Shown here: positions 51,388-60,377 of the stretch, one piece after another
How positions within the stretch are numbered: the stretch's first letter is position 1
Layout: each line of letters begins with the position of its first letter
Assembly: GCF_008923365.1 (NCBI RefSeq)
Contig: NZ_WBMR01000017.1
Location: forward strand, 20,065-84,064
Origin: Actinomadura montaniterrae
GTDB taxonomy: Bacteria; Actinomycetota; Actinomycetes; Streptosporangiales; Streptosporangiaceae
Direction of reading: 5' to 3'
DNA length: 64,000 nt
Made by a program: the position numbers and the translations under genes
Notes under the pieces: model-generated
Told to the model about the DNA's origin: nothing
What the model saw: the letters and a program-made list of their open reading frames with translations, nothing else
Databases searched by the model: none

Positions 51388-53135
51388 GACGGGCTCCCGT
51401 CCCTTCGCTGTGAGGTTGCGGAACGCACCTTGCCGCGCAGCGCGGTGGTGGCGCTCGCGTCGATCGCACCGGCCTCCGTGATCACGACGCCGTAGTCCCG
51501 TTCGGCGCCCAGGCGGGTCACCTTGCCGTCGAGGACGTCTTCGCGGACGCGTTCCGGGGTGCGCTCGAAGGGGCTGCCGTGCCCGCCCCCGCCCGCAGTC
51601 ACGTGCCGATGGCGGGTCCCCGCGGTCATGACGAAGTGCGGTTTGGACTCGAGCACGCGTTCATCCGGCCCGCCGCGGTCGAGCACGTTGAGCGAGGGCG
51701 TCCCCTGCGCACCGCCGGCCAGCCCGTACGGCAGGAACTTGCGCCGGTCGGACCGGATCTGCACGCTGGCCTCCGGGGCCAGCATGGTCATGTCCCGGAA
51801 GGTCGCCAGCCCACCGCGCCAGCGGCCCGCTCCACCGGAATCCGGCAGATAGCCGTAACCGTCGATGCGCAGGTGACCGGAGCGTTCCAGCTCCTCGACC
51901 GGGGTGTTGGTCAGGTTGGCGCCCAGCGAGCTGATCCCGTCCACGCCGTCGCGGTCGGGACGGGCGCCCCACGCTCCGGACAGGGCGTCCCACAGCACGA
52001 CCGATTCACCGTCCGGGCCGACGAGCCCGATCGCGATCCCGTCGGGCCCGCCGTCTCCCGCGGCGGGGACCCGGTCGGGGAACACCGGCGCGAGAGCCCC
52101 GAGCACCGCATCGATGATCCGGAAGCCGACGAGGCCGCGGGCCCCGCGCGCGGAGGGCCGCTGCCCGTTGAGGATCGAGGCCTCGGGGATGACGAAGGAG
52201 AACGGCCGGTAGAAGCCGCTGTTGGCCGGGATGTCCGAGGCGAGCACTCCCTGCAGGGCGGCGTAGGCGGCGGAGCGGGTGAACGAGTCCGTCGCGTTCA
52301 AGGCCGAGCCGACCTGCGGTGCCGACCCGGTGAAGTCCAGCTCGATCCCGGCCTCCGAGAGGGTGACCTTCACCCGGATCGGGATCGGCCCGGAGCCGAG
52401 ACCGTCGTCGTCGATGTGGTCGGTGAACTCGTAGGTGCCCGGGACCGCTTCGGCGAGCGCGGCGCGGAACAGGGTCTCGGAGTAGTCGAGCAACTCGTCG
52501 ACGAGGTCGGCGAGCCCTTCCACGCCGTGCCGCGCCGCGAGGGCGCGCAGACCTTCGGACCCGGTGTGACAGGCCGCCAGCTGGGATTCGAGGTCGCCGC
52601 GCAGCAGTTCGGGTTCGCGGACGTTACGCAGGATCAACTGCAGGAACGTCTGGTTCACGACGCCGGCCTCGATCAGCCGTGATGGGGGGATCTGCACCCC
52701 TTCAGCGAAGATGCTCGTCGACTGCACGGCCATGGAACCGGCCGCCCAGCCTCCGACATCGGTGTGGTTGACGACTGTGACCGAGAAGCCCAGAAGGGCC
52801 TCCCCGGCGAACACCGGGGCGACCGCGAAGATGTCCGGGAGATGCATGCCGCCGAGGGACGGGTCGTTGAGCAGGTAGACGTCACCCGGGATGATGTCGC
52901 CGCCGAACTCGTCGAAGATCGCCTCCATCGCGGCCGGGATGGAGCCCAGGTGCACCGGGAGGGTGTTGGCCTGGGCGATCACCCGGCCCTGGGCGTCGCA
53001 CAGGGCGGCGGAGAAGTCCATGCTGGACGCGACGAGCTGCGAGTGCGCCGTGCGCAGGATCGTGATCGCCATCTCATCGGCGAGTCCCGTGACGGCATTA
53101 CGGAAGACCTCGAAGGTCACGGCGTCGCGGATCAT
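51384..53135 (-). CDS. hyuB: Hydantoinase B/oxoprolinase subunit
   Basis: The 583-residue protein has the HyuB hallmarks: VTFEVFRNAVTGLADEM at the start, SMDFSAALCDAQGRVIAQ, GDVYLLNDPSLGGMHLPDI, VNHTDVGGWAAGSM, and in the C-terminal half TAGTRHRHVTAGGGGHGSPF. It pairs with HyuA in ATP-dependent opening of five-membered cyclic amides (5-oxoproline, N-methylhydantoin or hydantoins). ATGA overlaps join it to hyuA before and the hydrolase gene after. The exact substrate cannot be read from the sequence. Confidence 0.9.
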   Translation of the reverse strand: MIRDAVTFEVFRNAVTGLADEMAITILRTAHSQLVASSMDFSAALCDAQGRVIAQANTLPVHLGSIPAAMEAIFDEFGGDIIPGDVYLLNDPSLGGMHLPDIFAVAPVFAGEALLGFSVTVVNHTDVGGWAAGSMAVQSTSIFAEGVQIPPSRLIEAGVVNQTFLQLILRNVREPELLRGDLESQLAACHTGSEGLRALAARHGVEGLADLVDELLDYSETLFRAALAEAVPGTYEFTDHIDDDGLGSGPIPIRVKVTLSEAGIELDFTGSAPQVGSALNATDSFTRSAAYAALQGVLASDIPANSGFYRPFSFVIPEASILNGQRPSARGARGLVGFRIIDAVLGALAPVFPDRVPAAGDGGPDGIAIGLVGPDGESVVLWDALSGAWGARPDRDGVDGISSLGANLTNTPVEELERSGHLRIDGYGYLPDSGGAGRWRGGLATFRDMTMLAPEASVQIRSDRRKFLPYGLAGGAQGTPSLNVLDRGGPDERVLESKPHFVMTAGTRHRHVTAGGGGHGSPFERTPERVREDVLDGKVTRLGAERDYGVVITEAGAIDASATTALRGKVRSATSQRRDGSPS

Positions 53136-55210
53136 GCGGCACTCCAGGTGATGACGATGTTGCCGAACCGGTCGCGGTGTGCCCGCGCGCCGGGTGGGAC
53201 GAGGGTGGTGGCGTCCATGTCCTCGATGACCATCGGTCCGTCGACGGGTTCGGGTCCGAGGGCGGACCGTCCCATCACGGGAGTGGACACGGTCTCGGCG
53301 AATCGGCAGTCGCGGGTCGCGCGCTCCTGGTCCGTGGCGCCGGGGAGGTCCAGCACGTCCGCGATGGATACCGGGGTGGGCAGCCGGCCGCGTACCCGGA
53401 GGTTGACCAGCTCCACCAACTCGTCCGTACCGGCCCGGCCATAGGTGCGCTTGTGCTCGGCGTGGAACAGCGCCCGCGTCTCGGTGAGCAGGTCGTCGGT
53501 AAGGTCGCCGTCCGGCACCCGGATGCGTAGTTCGAATCGCTGACCGCGGTAGCGCATGTCCAGCAGCCGATCCACGACGGCGTTCTCCCCCAGTTCCGCG
53601 CTCACCTTCGTGGCCAGCCGCTCGAACTCGCCGGCGAGTGCGCCCACGTCGGCGAACTCCTGCCGGAAGGGGGTGAGCTCGTGGCGTTCGGTGTCGGCGA
53701 CGAGAAGGCCCAGGCTGCTGAACAGCCCCGGGTACACCGGCACGATCACGGTCGAGATGCCCAGCTCACGGGCCAGCGCGGCAGCGTACAGGGGTCCGGC
53801 GCCGCCGAATGCGACCATGGTGGCCTCACGCGGATCGCGGCCGCGTTCGCTTGTCACGGCCTTGACCGCGGTCGTCATGCTCGACACGGCCACCTGGTAC
53901 GCGCCGCGCGCGGTACCCGGCACGTCACCACCGAGCCGCTCGGCGACCGACGACAGCGCCTTCGCCGCCAGGTCGGGGTGGATCGCCACGCGGCCACCGG
54001 CAAGGGCCTGCGGGCTGAGGTATCCCAGTGTCACGTTGGCATCGGTCAGGGTCGGCAGTTCACCGCCCTGGCCATAGCAGGCGGGCCCGGGGCGCGATCC
54101 CGCACTGGCAGGACCCACATGGAGCGCGCCCGCCGCATCGACAGAGATGATGCTGCCGCCTCCTGAGCCGACCTCGGCGATGTCGATCGACGGCGCCCGC
54201 ACCGGATACCCGGCGCCGGAACCGAGGCCACGGGCGATGTTCATGCCACCACCGACCTCGTACTCGGCCGCGACGAACGGCTCGCCGCCCTCGATCAGCG
54301 ACGCCTTCGCCGTGGTGCCGCCCATGTCGAACGCGACCACGGTGGGCAGCCCCATCAGCTGCGCGAGCTTCTGCACGGCGGTGACACCGGCCGCCGGACC
54401 GGACTCGATGATCTGCACGGGCCGTTGCGCGACCGAAGCCGCGTCGAGCAGTCCCCCGCTGGACTGCATGACCAGCAACGGAGCGCTCACCTTCGCCGCC
54501 CGCAGCCCCGCCTCGAGACGGGTGAGGTAGCCGTAGACCGCCGGACCGATGTAGGCGTTGACCGTCGCAGTGCTCGTGCGCTCGAACTCGTGCGCCTGCG
54601 GAGAGACATCGACCGAGGCCGTGACGTAGACCCCGGGCAGTTCGGCACGCAGCAACTCGGCGACCCGCCGCTCTTCATCGGGCCGGACGTAGGAGTTGAT
54701 GAGACACACGGCCACCGCTTGGATCCCGTCCCTGCGGAGCCGCACCGCCACCGCGCGGACCTCGTCTTCACTGGCCGGCGGCTCGAGACGTCCGTCGGCC
54801 GTGATCCGCTGGCCGACTTCGTAGCGGTTCCGGCGACGGGCGAGGGGCTCGGGCTTGGACCAGGAGAGGTCGTACAGCACCGGCCGCCGCAGGCGCCCGA
54901 GCTCCAGCACGTCGCGGAAACCGCTGGTCGTGACCACAGCGGTGCGGACGCCGCTCATCGACAGGATCGTGTTGGTCGCCACGGTCGTGCCGTGCAGCAT
55001 CGCGGTCACGGCCGCGGGCTCGGCGGCGGCAGAGGAGAGCACGGATTTCGTCGCCGCGACCACGCCCGCGCCGTAGTCCAGCGGGGTGGACAGGACCTTC
55101 ATCGGAACGACCTCGCCGGCCGGACCCAGCGCGATGACGTCGGTGAAGGTGCCGCCGATGTCGGCGCCGACCCGCCAGCCGGCCGGTCGAGGATCGTGGT
55201 TGGGAGGCAC
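53132..55210 (-). CDS. hyuA: Hydantoinase A/oxoprolinase subunit
   Basis: The 692-residue protein has the sugar-kinase-like ATP fold of HyuA: GADIGGTFTDVIALG near the start, HGTTVATNTILSMSG, the TSTATVNAYIGPAVYGY segment and VVAFDMGGTTAKASLI, then GSGGGSIISVD. It supplies ATP-driven activation for ring opening with HyuB. The GTG at 55210 was chosen because GAAGGAG lies six bases upstream; the longer open frame to 55315 has no such site. The 138-base gap before it carries a TGAGATATCA site. Confidence 0.9.
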   Translation of the reverse strand: MPPNHDPRPAGWRVGADIGGTFTDVIALGPAGEVVPMKVLSTPLDYGAGVVAATKSVLSSAAAEPAAVTAMLHGTTVATNTILSMSGVRTAVVTTSGFRDVLELGRLRRPVLYDLSWSKPEPLARRRNRYEVGQRITADGRLEPPASEDEVRAVAVRLRRDGIQAVAVCLINSYVRPDEERRVAELLRAELPGVYVTASVDVSPQAHEFERTSTATVNAYIGPAVYGYLTRLEAGLRAAKVSAPLLVMQSSGGLLDAASVAQRPVQIIESGPAAGVTAVQKLAQLMGLPTVVAFDMGGTTAKASLIEGGEPFVAAEYEVGGGMNIARGLGSGAGYPVRAPSIDIAEVGSGGGSIISVDAAGALHVGPASAGSRPGPACYGQGGELPTLTDANVTLGYLSPQALAGGRVAIHPDLAAKALSSVAERLGGDVPGTARGAYQVAVSSMTTAVKAVTSERGRDPREATMVAFGGAGPLYAAALARELGISTVIVPVYPGLFSSLGLLVADTERHELTPFRQEFADVGALAGEFERLATKVSAELGENAVVDRLLDMRYRGQRFELRIRVPDGDLTDDLLTETRALFHAEHKRTYGRAGTDELVELVNLRVRGRLPTPVSIADVLDLPGATDQERATRDCRFAETVSTPVMGRSALGPEPVDGPMVIEDMDATTLVPPGARAHRDRFGNIVITWSAA

Positions 55211-55258
55211 GGAGATCTCCTTCACTGAACAAGGAACTGGGATCAGAATAAGAGCTTC

Positions 55259-55268
55259 TGAGATATCA
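55259..55268. promoter_or_regulatory. TGA-N4-TCA site upstream of hyuA
   Basis: TGAGATATCA lies about 50 bases before the hyuA start. It differs by one base from a site before the ABC-importer binding-protein gene (60065) and resembles one upstream of the GntR gene. It may be the operator of the GntR or TetR regulator of the cluster. Confidence 0.4.
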
Positions 55269-55348
55269 GTAAGCTCCGTTGATGTTCTTTTGGGTTTCAA
55301 GAGCGACCCCGGCACTGGGGTGTCAGGTCGCTGCGGTACTCCGAAGAC

Positions 55349-56491
55349 CTAGACCGGATCGCGCCGGGGCGGAGCAGCCTGTCCGGCATCGTCCAGGCCG
55401 TTCCCACCCTCCACCACCAGGCCGGACGGATCCGGACTCGGCTCGCTGGGGCCCCTTCGGCTGCTGCGGCCCCAGCCGGGGACCGCGAAGCCGAGTTCGC
55501 GACCGGCGGTGATACCGCCGGGCCGGAGGAGCAGGGTCAGCAGTAGCGTCAGGGCGAGGATCAATTGCTGAACACCCGGATGCGGCTGGAGCCCGACCGG
55601 GCCGAACTCGCCCCCCGCCTCCACCCTGCGCAGCAACTCGGCCAGCACGGAGATGAAGAGCGTCCCGATGACGGCCCCGCTCAAACTTCGGATTCCACCG
55701 ACGATCAGCATGAGCAGCGTCAGCAGCGTCAGCTGCAGGTAGACGTCACCCGGCGTCAGCGCTCCGAGGAAACGGGCGTACAGGCCACCGCCGAAACCGC
55801 ACACGAACGCGCTGATGAGGAGCGCGATCGAGCGATCCCGCCGGATGCGCACCCCCAGTGCGGCGGCGGCGATGGGATCCTCACTGGAGGCGCGCAGCCG
55901 GAAGCCGGACCGGCTCAACTGGTAGGCCAGGGCGACGGCGATCGCACCGATCATCCAGGGGACCGTGGTGCCGATGGTGAGGTCGGCCGGGATCCCCACA
56001 ATTCCCTGCGAGCCTCGCGTCACCGCGTCCCAGTTGCTGATCACCACGTTGACGCTGATGAGCAGCGCCAGGCTCGCGATGCCGGCCGCCATCCCGTCCA
56101 GGCGCAGGACCAGCAGCGCGAAGACCGCTCCGACCAGAAGGGAGAGCAGGCCGGAGACGAGCAGCGCCTCGGGCAGACCGAGTTCGATCTCCGCGAGCCA
56201 GTCCGGAAGCGCGGGCAGCAGTGCCTGCTTCAGGCTGTGAGGCATGGTCAACAGCGCGGTGGTGTAGGCGCCGACGGCGACGAACACGACGTGACCGAAG
56301 GACAGCATGCCCGAGTTGCCGACGAAGATGTATGTGCCGACGGTGATGATGCCCATGATGAGCATCTGCGTGGCCGTCCGCTGCGTCGTCTGCGAGCCTG
56401 CCTCGGCCAGACCGCTGACCGCGAGGACCAGCAGTGTGCAGATGATGGCAGGGGCGCAGCGCGCGAGCCGAGAGGTGCGCGGGCTCTTCAT
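55349..56491 (-). CDS. livM: Branched-chain-amino-acid-type ABC permease (LivM)
   Basis: The 380-residue permease has about nine membrane helices and the LivM pattern (GTYIFVGNSGMLSFGHVVFV, LGLPEALLVSGLLSLLVGAV, RTSRLA near the start, and FRLRASSEDPIAAAALGVRI). It forms the membrane channel with LivH. The ATG overlaps the livH stop. The C-terminal tail (after about 345) is rich in Ser, Pro and Gly, unusual for LivM. Confidence 0.88.
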   Translation of the reverse strand: MKSPRTSRLARCAPAIICTLLVLAVSGLAEAGSQTTQRTATQMLIMGIITVGTYIFVGNSGMLSFGHVVFVAVGAYTTALLTMPHSLKQALLPALPDWLAEIELGLPEALLVSGLLSLLVGAVFALLVLRLDGMAAGIASLALLISVNVVISNWDAVTRGSQGIVGIPADLTIGTTVPWMIGAIAVALAYQLSRSGFRLRASSEDPIAAAALGVRIRRDRSIALLISAFVCGFGGGLYARFLGALTPGDVYLQLTLLTLLMLIVGGIRSLSGAVIGTLFISVLAELLRRVEAGGEFGPVGLQPHPGVQQLILALTLLLTLLLRPGGITAGRELGFAVPGWGRSSRRGPSEPSPDPSGLVVEGGNGLDDAGQAAPPRRDPV

Positions 56492-57369
56492 ACGCGCACC
56501 GCCCCGGGGCGGCCCGCGATGCCGTGCGGCCGGAACATGAGGATCACGACGATCCCGAAGTACACCAAGGCGTCCCGGTACGGGGCCACGCCATCGGGCA
56601 GATAGGCCTGAAGCATCACGGAGAGCAGGGCGAGCACGTACGCACCGAGAGCAGCGGCCCACAGGCGACCGAGCCCACCGAGCACGATCGCGACGAAGCC
56701 GACGAGCACCGGTTTCAAGCCCATGGCCGGCGTGAGGGCACCTGTGCTCGCGACCAGGAAGATCGCCGCGATCGCCGCGAACGCGCCGCTCATTCCGAAC
56801 GCGGCGGCGACGACGAGGTTGGCGCGCACTCCCAGCGCGCGAGCCATCCCGAAGTCCTCGGCGGCGGCGCGCATCTGGACGCCGAGCGACGTCGCGCGCA
56901 GAAACCATGCGAGCCCCAGCAAGAGCACCGCCGTGACACCGATGATCGCGATATCGAGCTTGCCGACGGACACTCCGGCCACCTCCACGCTCGCACCAAG
57001 GCTCCCGAGCACATCGACGCTCTTCGGGTCGGCACCCTCGAACAGCAGCGCGCCGCCTTGGACGAGGAGGCTGAGGGCGAAGGAGGTCATCAGCAAGGTC
57101 TCCCCGGTCGCCCCTCGCACGGAGCGGAAGGCGGCCCGTTCCATCGCGAGCGCGCACCCGATGACGACGCCCACGACGAGCACGGCCGTCACGGCGAACG
57201 GCAGCCCGGCGAACCAGAGCAGCGCGTATCCCCCGATCATGATGAGCTCGCCGTGCGCGAAGTTGATCAGTCCCATGATGCTGAACAGCAGGGCGACCCC
57301 GAGTGCGATCAAGGCGTAGAGGCTGCCGAGGCTGAGCGCGTTGATGAGATTCTGGGCCACCGCGCTCAC
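56488..57369 (-). CDS. livH: Branched-chain-amino-acid-type ABC permease (LivH)
   Basis: The 293-residue permease shows NALSLGSLYALIALGVALLF, SIMGLINFAHGELIMIGGYA, and MRAAAEDFGMARALGVRANL, with about eight membrane helices, as in LivH. The GTG start overlaps the livF stop (GTGA). It is the second channel subunit of the importer. Confidence 0.9.
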   Translation of the reverse strand: MSAVAQNLINALSLGSLYALIALGVALLFSIMGLINFAHGELIMIGGYALLWFAGLPFAVTAVLVVGVVIGCALAMERAAFRSVRGATGETLLMTSFALSLLVQGGALLFEGADPKSVDVLGSLGASVEVAGVSVGKLDIAIIGVTAVLLLGLAWFLRATSLGVQMRAAAEDFGMARALGVRANLVVAAAFGMSGAFAAIAAIFLVASTGALTPAMGLKPVLVGFVAIVLGGLGRLWAAALGAYVLALLSVMLQAYLPDGVAPYRDALVYFGIVVILMFRPHGIAGRPGAVRV

Positions 57370-58079
57370 CCCAGGCCCAGGTGCTTGGCCCGGAACGAGG
57401 GGTTCCGCAGCAGCTCGCCGGGGTCGCTCACACGCTCGATCACGCCTCCGCGCAGCGAGAACAGATGGTCGGCCAGCTTTACCGCGCGCGCGACGTTCTG
57501 CTCGACGAGGAGGATCGTCCAGCCCTCGTCGCGCAGCCTGGCGAGGCCGGCGAACAGCTCGTCGAGCACCACCGGGGCGAGCCCGAGCGAAGGCTCGTCG
57601 AGGATCAGCAACTCGGGCGCGGCCACCAGCGCCCGGCCGATGGCGAGCTGCTGGCGCTCGCCGCCCGACAGCACTGCGGCCCGCTCGGAGAGGCGATCGG
57701 TCAGCGCGGGAAAGTACCGCAGGGCCAGCCGTACGCGCTCGGAGACGTCGACGTCCGCGGCGAGCGCACAACCGGCGAGACGGAGGTTCTCCCCGATCGA
57801 CAGCGTGCGGAACACGCCGCGCGATTCCGGGACGAACGCGATGCCCGCCCTCGCCCGGCGCTCGGGCGCCCAGCCCGTGATGTCCGTGCCGCGCCAGCGG
57901 ACCGATCCGGCCCGTACCCGCACCAGTCCTTGAATCGCCTGCAGGATGCTGGACTTGCCGGCTCCGTTCGGACCGACGATCGCGACCACGTCGCCTCGTT
58001 CGACGCTGATCGACGCGCCCCTCACAGCGTCGATCGGCCCGTAGGAGACGTACAGGCCGGAAACCTCGAGCAGTGTCAT
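57366..58079 (-). CDS. livF: Branched-chain-amino-acid-type ABC ATPase (LivF)
   Basis: The 237-residue ATPase has Walker A GPNGAGKSS, signature LSGGERQQLAIGRAL and Walker B LLILDEPSLGLAP. SYGPIDAVRGASISVERGD at the start is typical of LivF. The true start is the ATG at 58079, which overlaps the livG stop; a longer frame read through from 58754 is not the gene. Confidence 0.92.
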   Translation of the reverse strand: MTLLEVSGLYVSYGPIDAVRGASISVERGDVVAIVGPNGAGKSSILQAIQGLVRVRAGSVRWRGTDITGWAPERRARAGIAFVPESRGVFRTLSIGENLRLAGCALAADVDVSERVRLALRYFPALTDRLSERAAVLSGGERQQLAIGRALVAAPELLILDEPSLGLAPVVLDELFAGLARLRDEGWTILLVEQNVARAVKLADHLFSLRGGVIERVSDPGELLRNPSFRAKHLGLG

Positions 58080-58813
58080 TCCATCGCCTCCGCACCCAGA
58101 TATGCGGAAACGACCTCCGGATCGGCCCGGATCTCGTCGGGGGTGCCGACCCGCAGCGTGACGCCGTGATCGAGGACGTGCACGCGATCGCAGAGGCCGA
58201 GGATCACGGGCACGTCGTGCTCGATCACGATGATCCCGCAGCCGATCTCCTCGTGGATCCGCCGCACGGTCCGTGCCATCGCGGCGCTCTCGTCGTCGTT
58301 CAGTCCCGCCGCCGGCTCGTCGAGCAGGAGCACTTTCGGACGGGCGGTCAGGCCCCGCGCCATGCCGACCCTCCTCTGTATCCCGTACGGCAGGTCGCGG
58401 GCGAGAACGTTGGCGTACTGAACCAGGTCGAGCCACTCGAGCGCCTGACTCGCACGCGTGTACGCGGCCGCCCACTTCCCGCCGCAGCCGATCACCGCCG
58501 CCTCGCAGTTCTCGAGCACGGTCATGTGCGGGAACAGCCCGACGTCCTGGAACGTCCGGCTGATGCCCGCCCTCGCCCGGCGAGGGACGTCCCAGCCGGT
58601 GATGCGGCGGTCGTCGAACTCGACCTCGCCCGTGGTGGGGCGCTGGAAGCCCGACAGGACGTTGAGGAGCGTCGTCTTCCCCGCCCCATTCGGCCCGATG
58701 AGCCCGAGGATCTCGCTCTGGCCGAGTTCGAGGCCGACGTCGTCCAGCGCGCACAGTCCCGCGAAGCGCACGGTGACGTGGCTCGTGCTGAGCAGCGGAG
58801 GCATCCGGCTCAC
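58076..58813 (-). CDS. livG: Branched-chain-amino-acid-type ABC ATPase (LivG)
   Basis: The 245-residue ATPase has Walker A GPNGAGKTT, Walker B VLLLDEPAAGLN and the LivG-type end LRVGTPDEIRADPEVVSAYL. The usual signature LSGG is replaced by DLPYGIQRRVGMARGL, a common LivG variant. The GTG start overlaps the binding-protein stop; an ATG three codons in is possible. Confidence 0.9.
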   Translation of the reverse strand: MSRMPPLLSTSHVTVRFAGLCALDDVGLELGQSEILGLIGPNGAGKTTLLNVLSGFQRPTTGEVEFDDRRITGWDVPRRARAGISRTFQDVGLFPHMTVLENCEAAVIGCGGKWAAAYTRASQALEWLDLVQYANVLARDLPYGIQRRVGMARGLTARPKVLLLDEPAAGLNDDESAAMARTVRRIHEEIGCGIIVIEHDVPVILGLCDRVHVLDHGVTLRVGTPDEIRADPEVVSAYLGAEAME

Positions 58814-60012
58814 CCTTCCGCGGTCTTGCGGCCGCCGGCGTACGTGGCGACCGGCTTGCCCCGGCCTCCCTCGACGCCCATGATCACCGCGGGACGGCCG
58901 GTCACGATGTGCTGCTTCGCGCCGAAGCCCGTGGGGCCGGCGATCGTCTCGTACGACCCCAGGCCATCGATCGCCTTCGCCAGCGCGGCACCGTCGGTGG
59001 TCTGCGCCGTCTCGATCGCCTTGGCGATCACCTGGATCGTCGCGTAGCCGGTGAGCGCGAAGGAGGTGACCGCGGGCTCGCCGAACTTCGCCTTGTAGCG
59101 CGAGAAGAAATCGTTCACGGACGCCCGCGGATCATCGCCGTACAGCGACCCGAAGGCGTCGTAGTAGAAGTTCTTGAGGTTCGGGACGCCTTTCAGCCAG
59201 TAGTCGCCGTCCATGCCCACGTGCGACGTCACAGGGATGTCGACCCCCGCCGCTCGAAGCTGGCGCAGCGCCGTGGCCGCCCCCGGGTTGTAGCTGCACA
59301 ACTCGAGTACATCGGCGCCGGACTTGCGCAGGCGCGCGATCTGACCGGCGAACGACGTGTCCTTCTGCTGGATCGTGTCGCTACCGACCACCTTGGCCTG
59401 CGGTTGGGAGCCGAACCTCGACTCGAATGCGGAGCAGGTCTCCTTCGTGTGCGTGACACTCGGGTCGCGCCAGAGATACGCCTTCCTGTAACCCCGGTCG
59501 TAGGCGAACTGGGCGACGTTCGTCGCGCCGGCCGCGCTCATGGTGCCCAAGGAGTACGCAAGCGGTCCCAGCGTGGGAACGCCGAACTGTGAGGAGCCTG
59601 CACAGGGCGACACCGCCACGACGTTCTTGCTGGTCGCCGCAATGGCCGCAGGACTTCCCAGGTCGAAGTCGCACGTGACGAGCATGACCTCCGCTCCGTG
59701 CGACAGCAGGTCGATTCCCACGGTGGTGCCCAGCGCCCGGTCGGATTTCGTGTCGCCGTACTTGAGTTCAAGGCGGTGGCCCAGGACGCCGCCGCGGGCG
59801 TTGATGTCCGCCACGGCGAGCTCGGCGCCGCGAGAGGGCCCGAGGTCGTAGGAGGCGGCGAAGCCGGAGCGCGCGACCGCCATCCCGATGACGATCGGCC
59901 CGTCCAGCGGTTTGGCCTTCGCGGACGAGGCCCCCATGTCATGTCCGCCGCAGCCGGCGGCCATGGTCAACCCGAGGATCCCTATGGCCGGCAGGACGAT
60001 GGCTCGGCGCAT
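58810..60012 (-). CDS. ABC importer substrate-binding lipoprotein
   Basis: The 400-residue protein has a lipoprotein signal (lipobox LTMAAGC) and a type I periplasmic-binding fold of the LivJ/amide-urea-binding kind: PIVIGMAVARSGFAASYDLG, AVADINARGGVLGHRLELKY near the start, and SALATKAIDG-type ending. It should catch the substrate outside the cell for LivHMGF. The ATG at 60012 was chosen for AAGGAGGT seven bases upstream. It is the first gene of the importer unit. Confidence 0.9.
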   Translation of the reverse strand: MRRAIVLPAIGILGLTMAAGCGGHDMGASSAKAKPLDGPIVIGMAVARSGFAASYDLGPSRGAELAVADINARGGVLGHRLELKYGDTKSDRALGTTVGIDLLSHGAEVMLVTCDFDLGSPAAIAATSKNVVAVSPCAGSSQFGVPTLGPLAYSLGTMSAAGATNVAQFAYDRGYRKAYLWRDPSVTHTKETCSAFESRFGSQPQAKVVGSDTIQQKDTSFAGQIARLRKSGADVLELCSYNPGAATALRQLRAAGVDIPVTSHVGMDGDYWLKGVPNLKNFYYDAFGSLYGDDPRASVNDFFSRYKAKFGEPAVTSFALTGYATIQVIAKAIETAQTTDGAALAKAIDGLGSYETIAGPTGFGAKQHIVTGRPAVIMGVEGGRGKPVATYAGGRKTAEG

Positions 60013-60377
60013 CTCGCTACCTCCTTGATCTGGACGGCGAGCTTGTCGTGGCAATCTAAGTCACTGAGATCTCATTGTCCAGACTCAAATATCTCAACTA
60101 TCCGCCAGCCGGGGTCCTACCGGGGCTTGGGGGCTTCGTACTCCAGCAGGGCCCCGCGAGGCTGACCGCGCGAAGTTGTGCTGCTTCGAGGGAGCCTGCC
60201 TCACCGGACCATCAAGCCGGGGCACGCCTCTCCGGACGCGGTTCCAGGAGCCGGGCGACCATCGATTTGGAGGAACAGCCGCAGGGCGGCAGGGCGGCAG
60301 AGCGCCCGACTCCGGTCATGATTGCTCGTGCTATGGCCTAGCCCTCAGGCAGGCGGCTAACGAAGTCCGCCGACGCG
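60013..60377. other. Promoter region of the importer operon
   Basis: A 365-base gap between the GntR gene end and the importer start. It contains TGAGATCTCA at 60065-60074 and A/T-rich sequence around 60060-60110, fitting a promoter and operator. Nothing else was recognised. Confidence 0.5.
60065..60074. promoter_or_regulatory. TGA-N4-TCA palindrome upstream of the importer
   Basis: TGAGATCTCA is a perfect 10-base palindrome 53 bases before the binding-protein start. A near-identical site precedes hyuA. A common regulator of importer and enzymes is suggested. Confidence 0.45.

Noticed and set aside
56488..58095. Single long minus-strand frame covering LivH and an upstream part
   Set aside because: The upstream part is an out-of-frame reading of livF; the real livH begins at the GTG overlapping the livF stop.
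57366..58754. Single long minus-strand frame that could look like a fused double ATPase
   Set aside because: Its first half is an out-of-frame reading of livG; only the part from 58079 is LivF.
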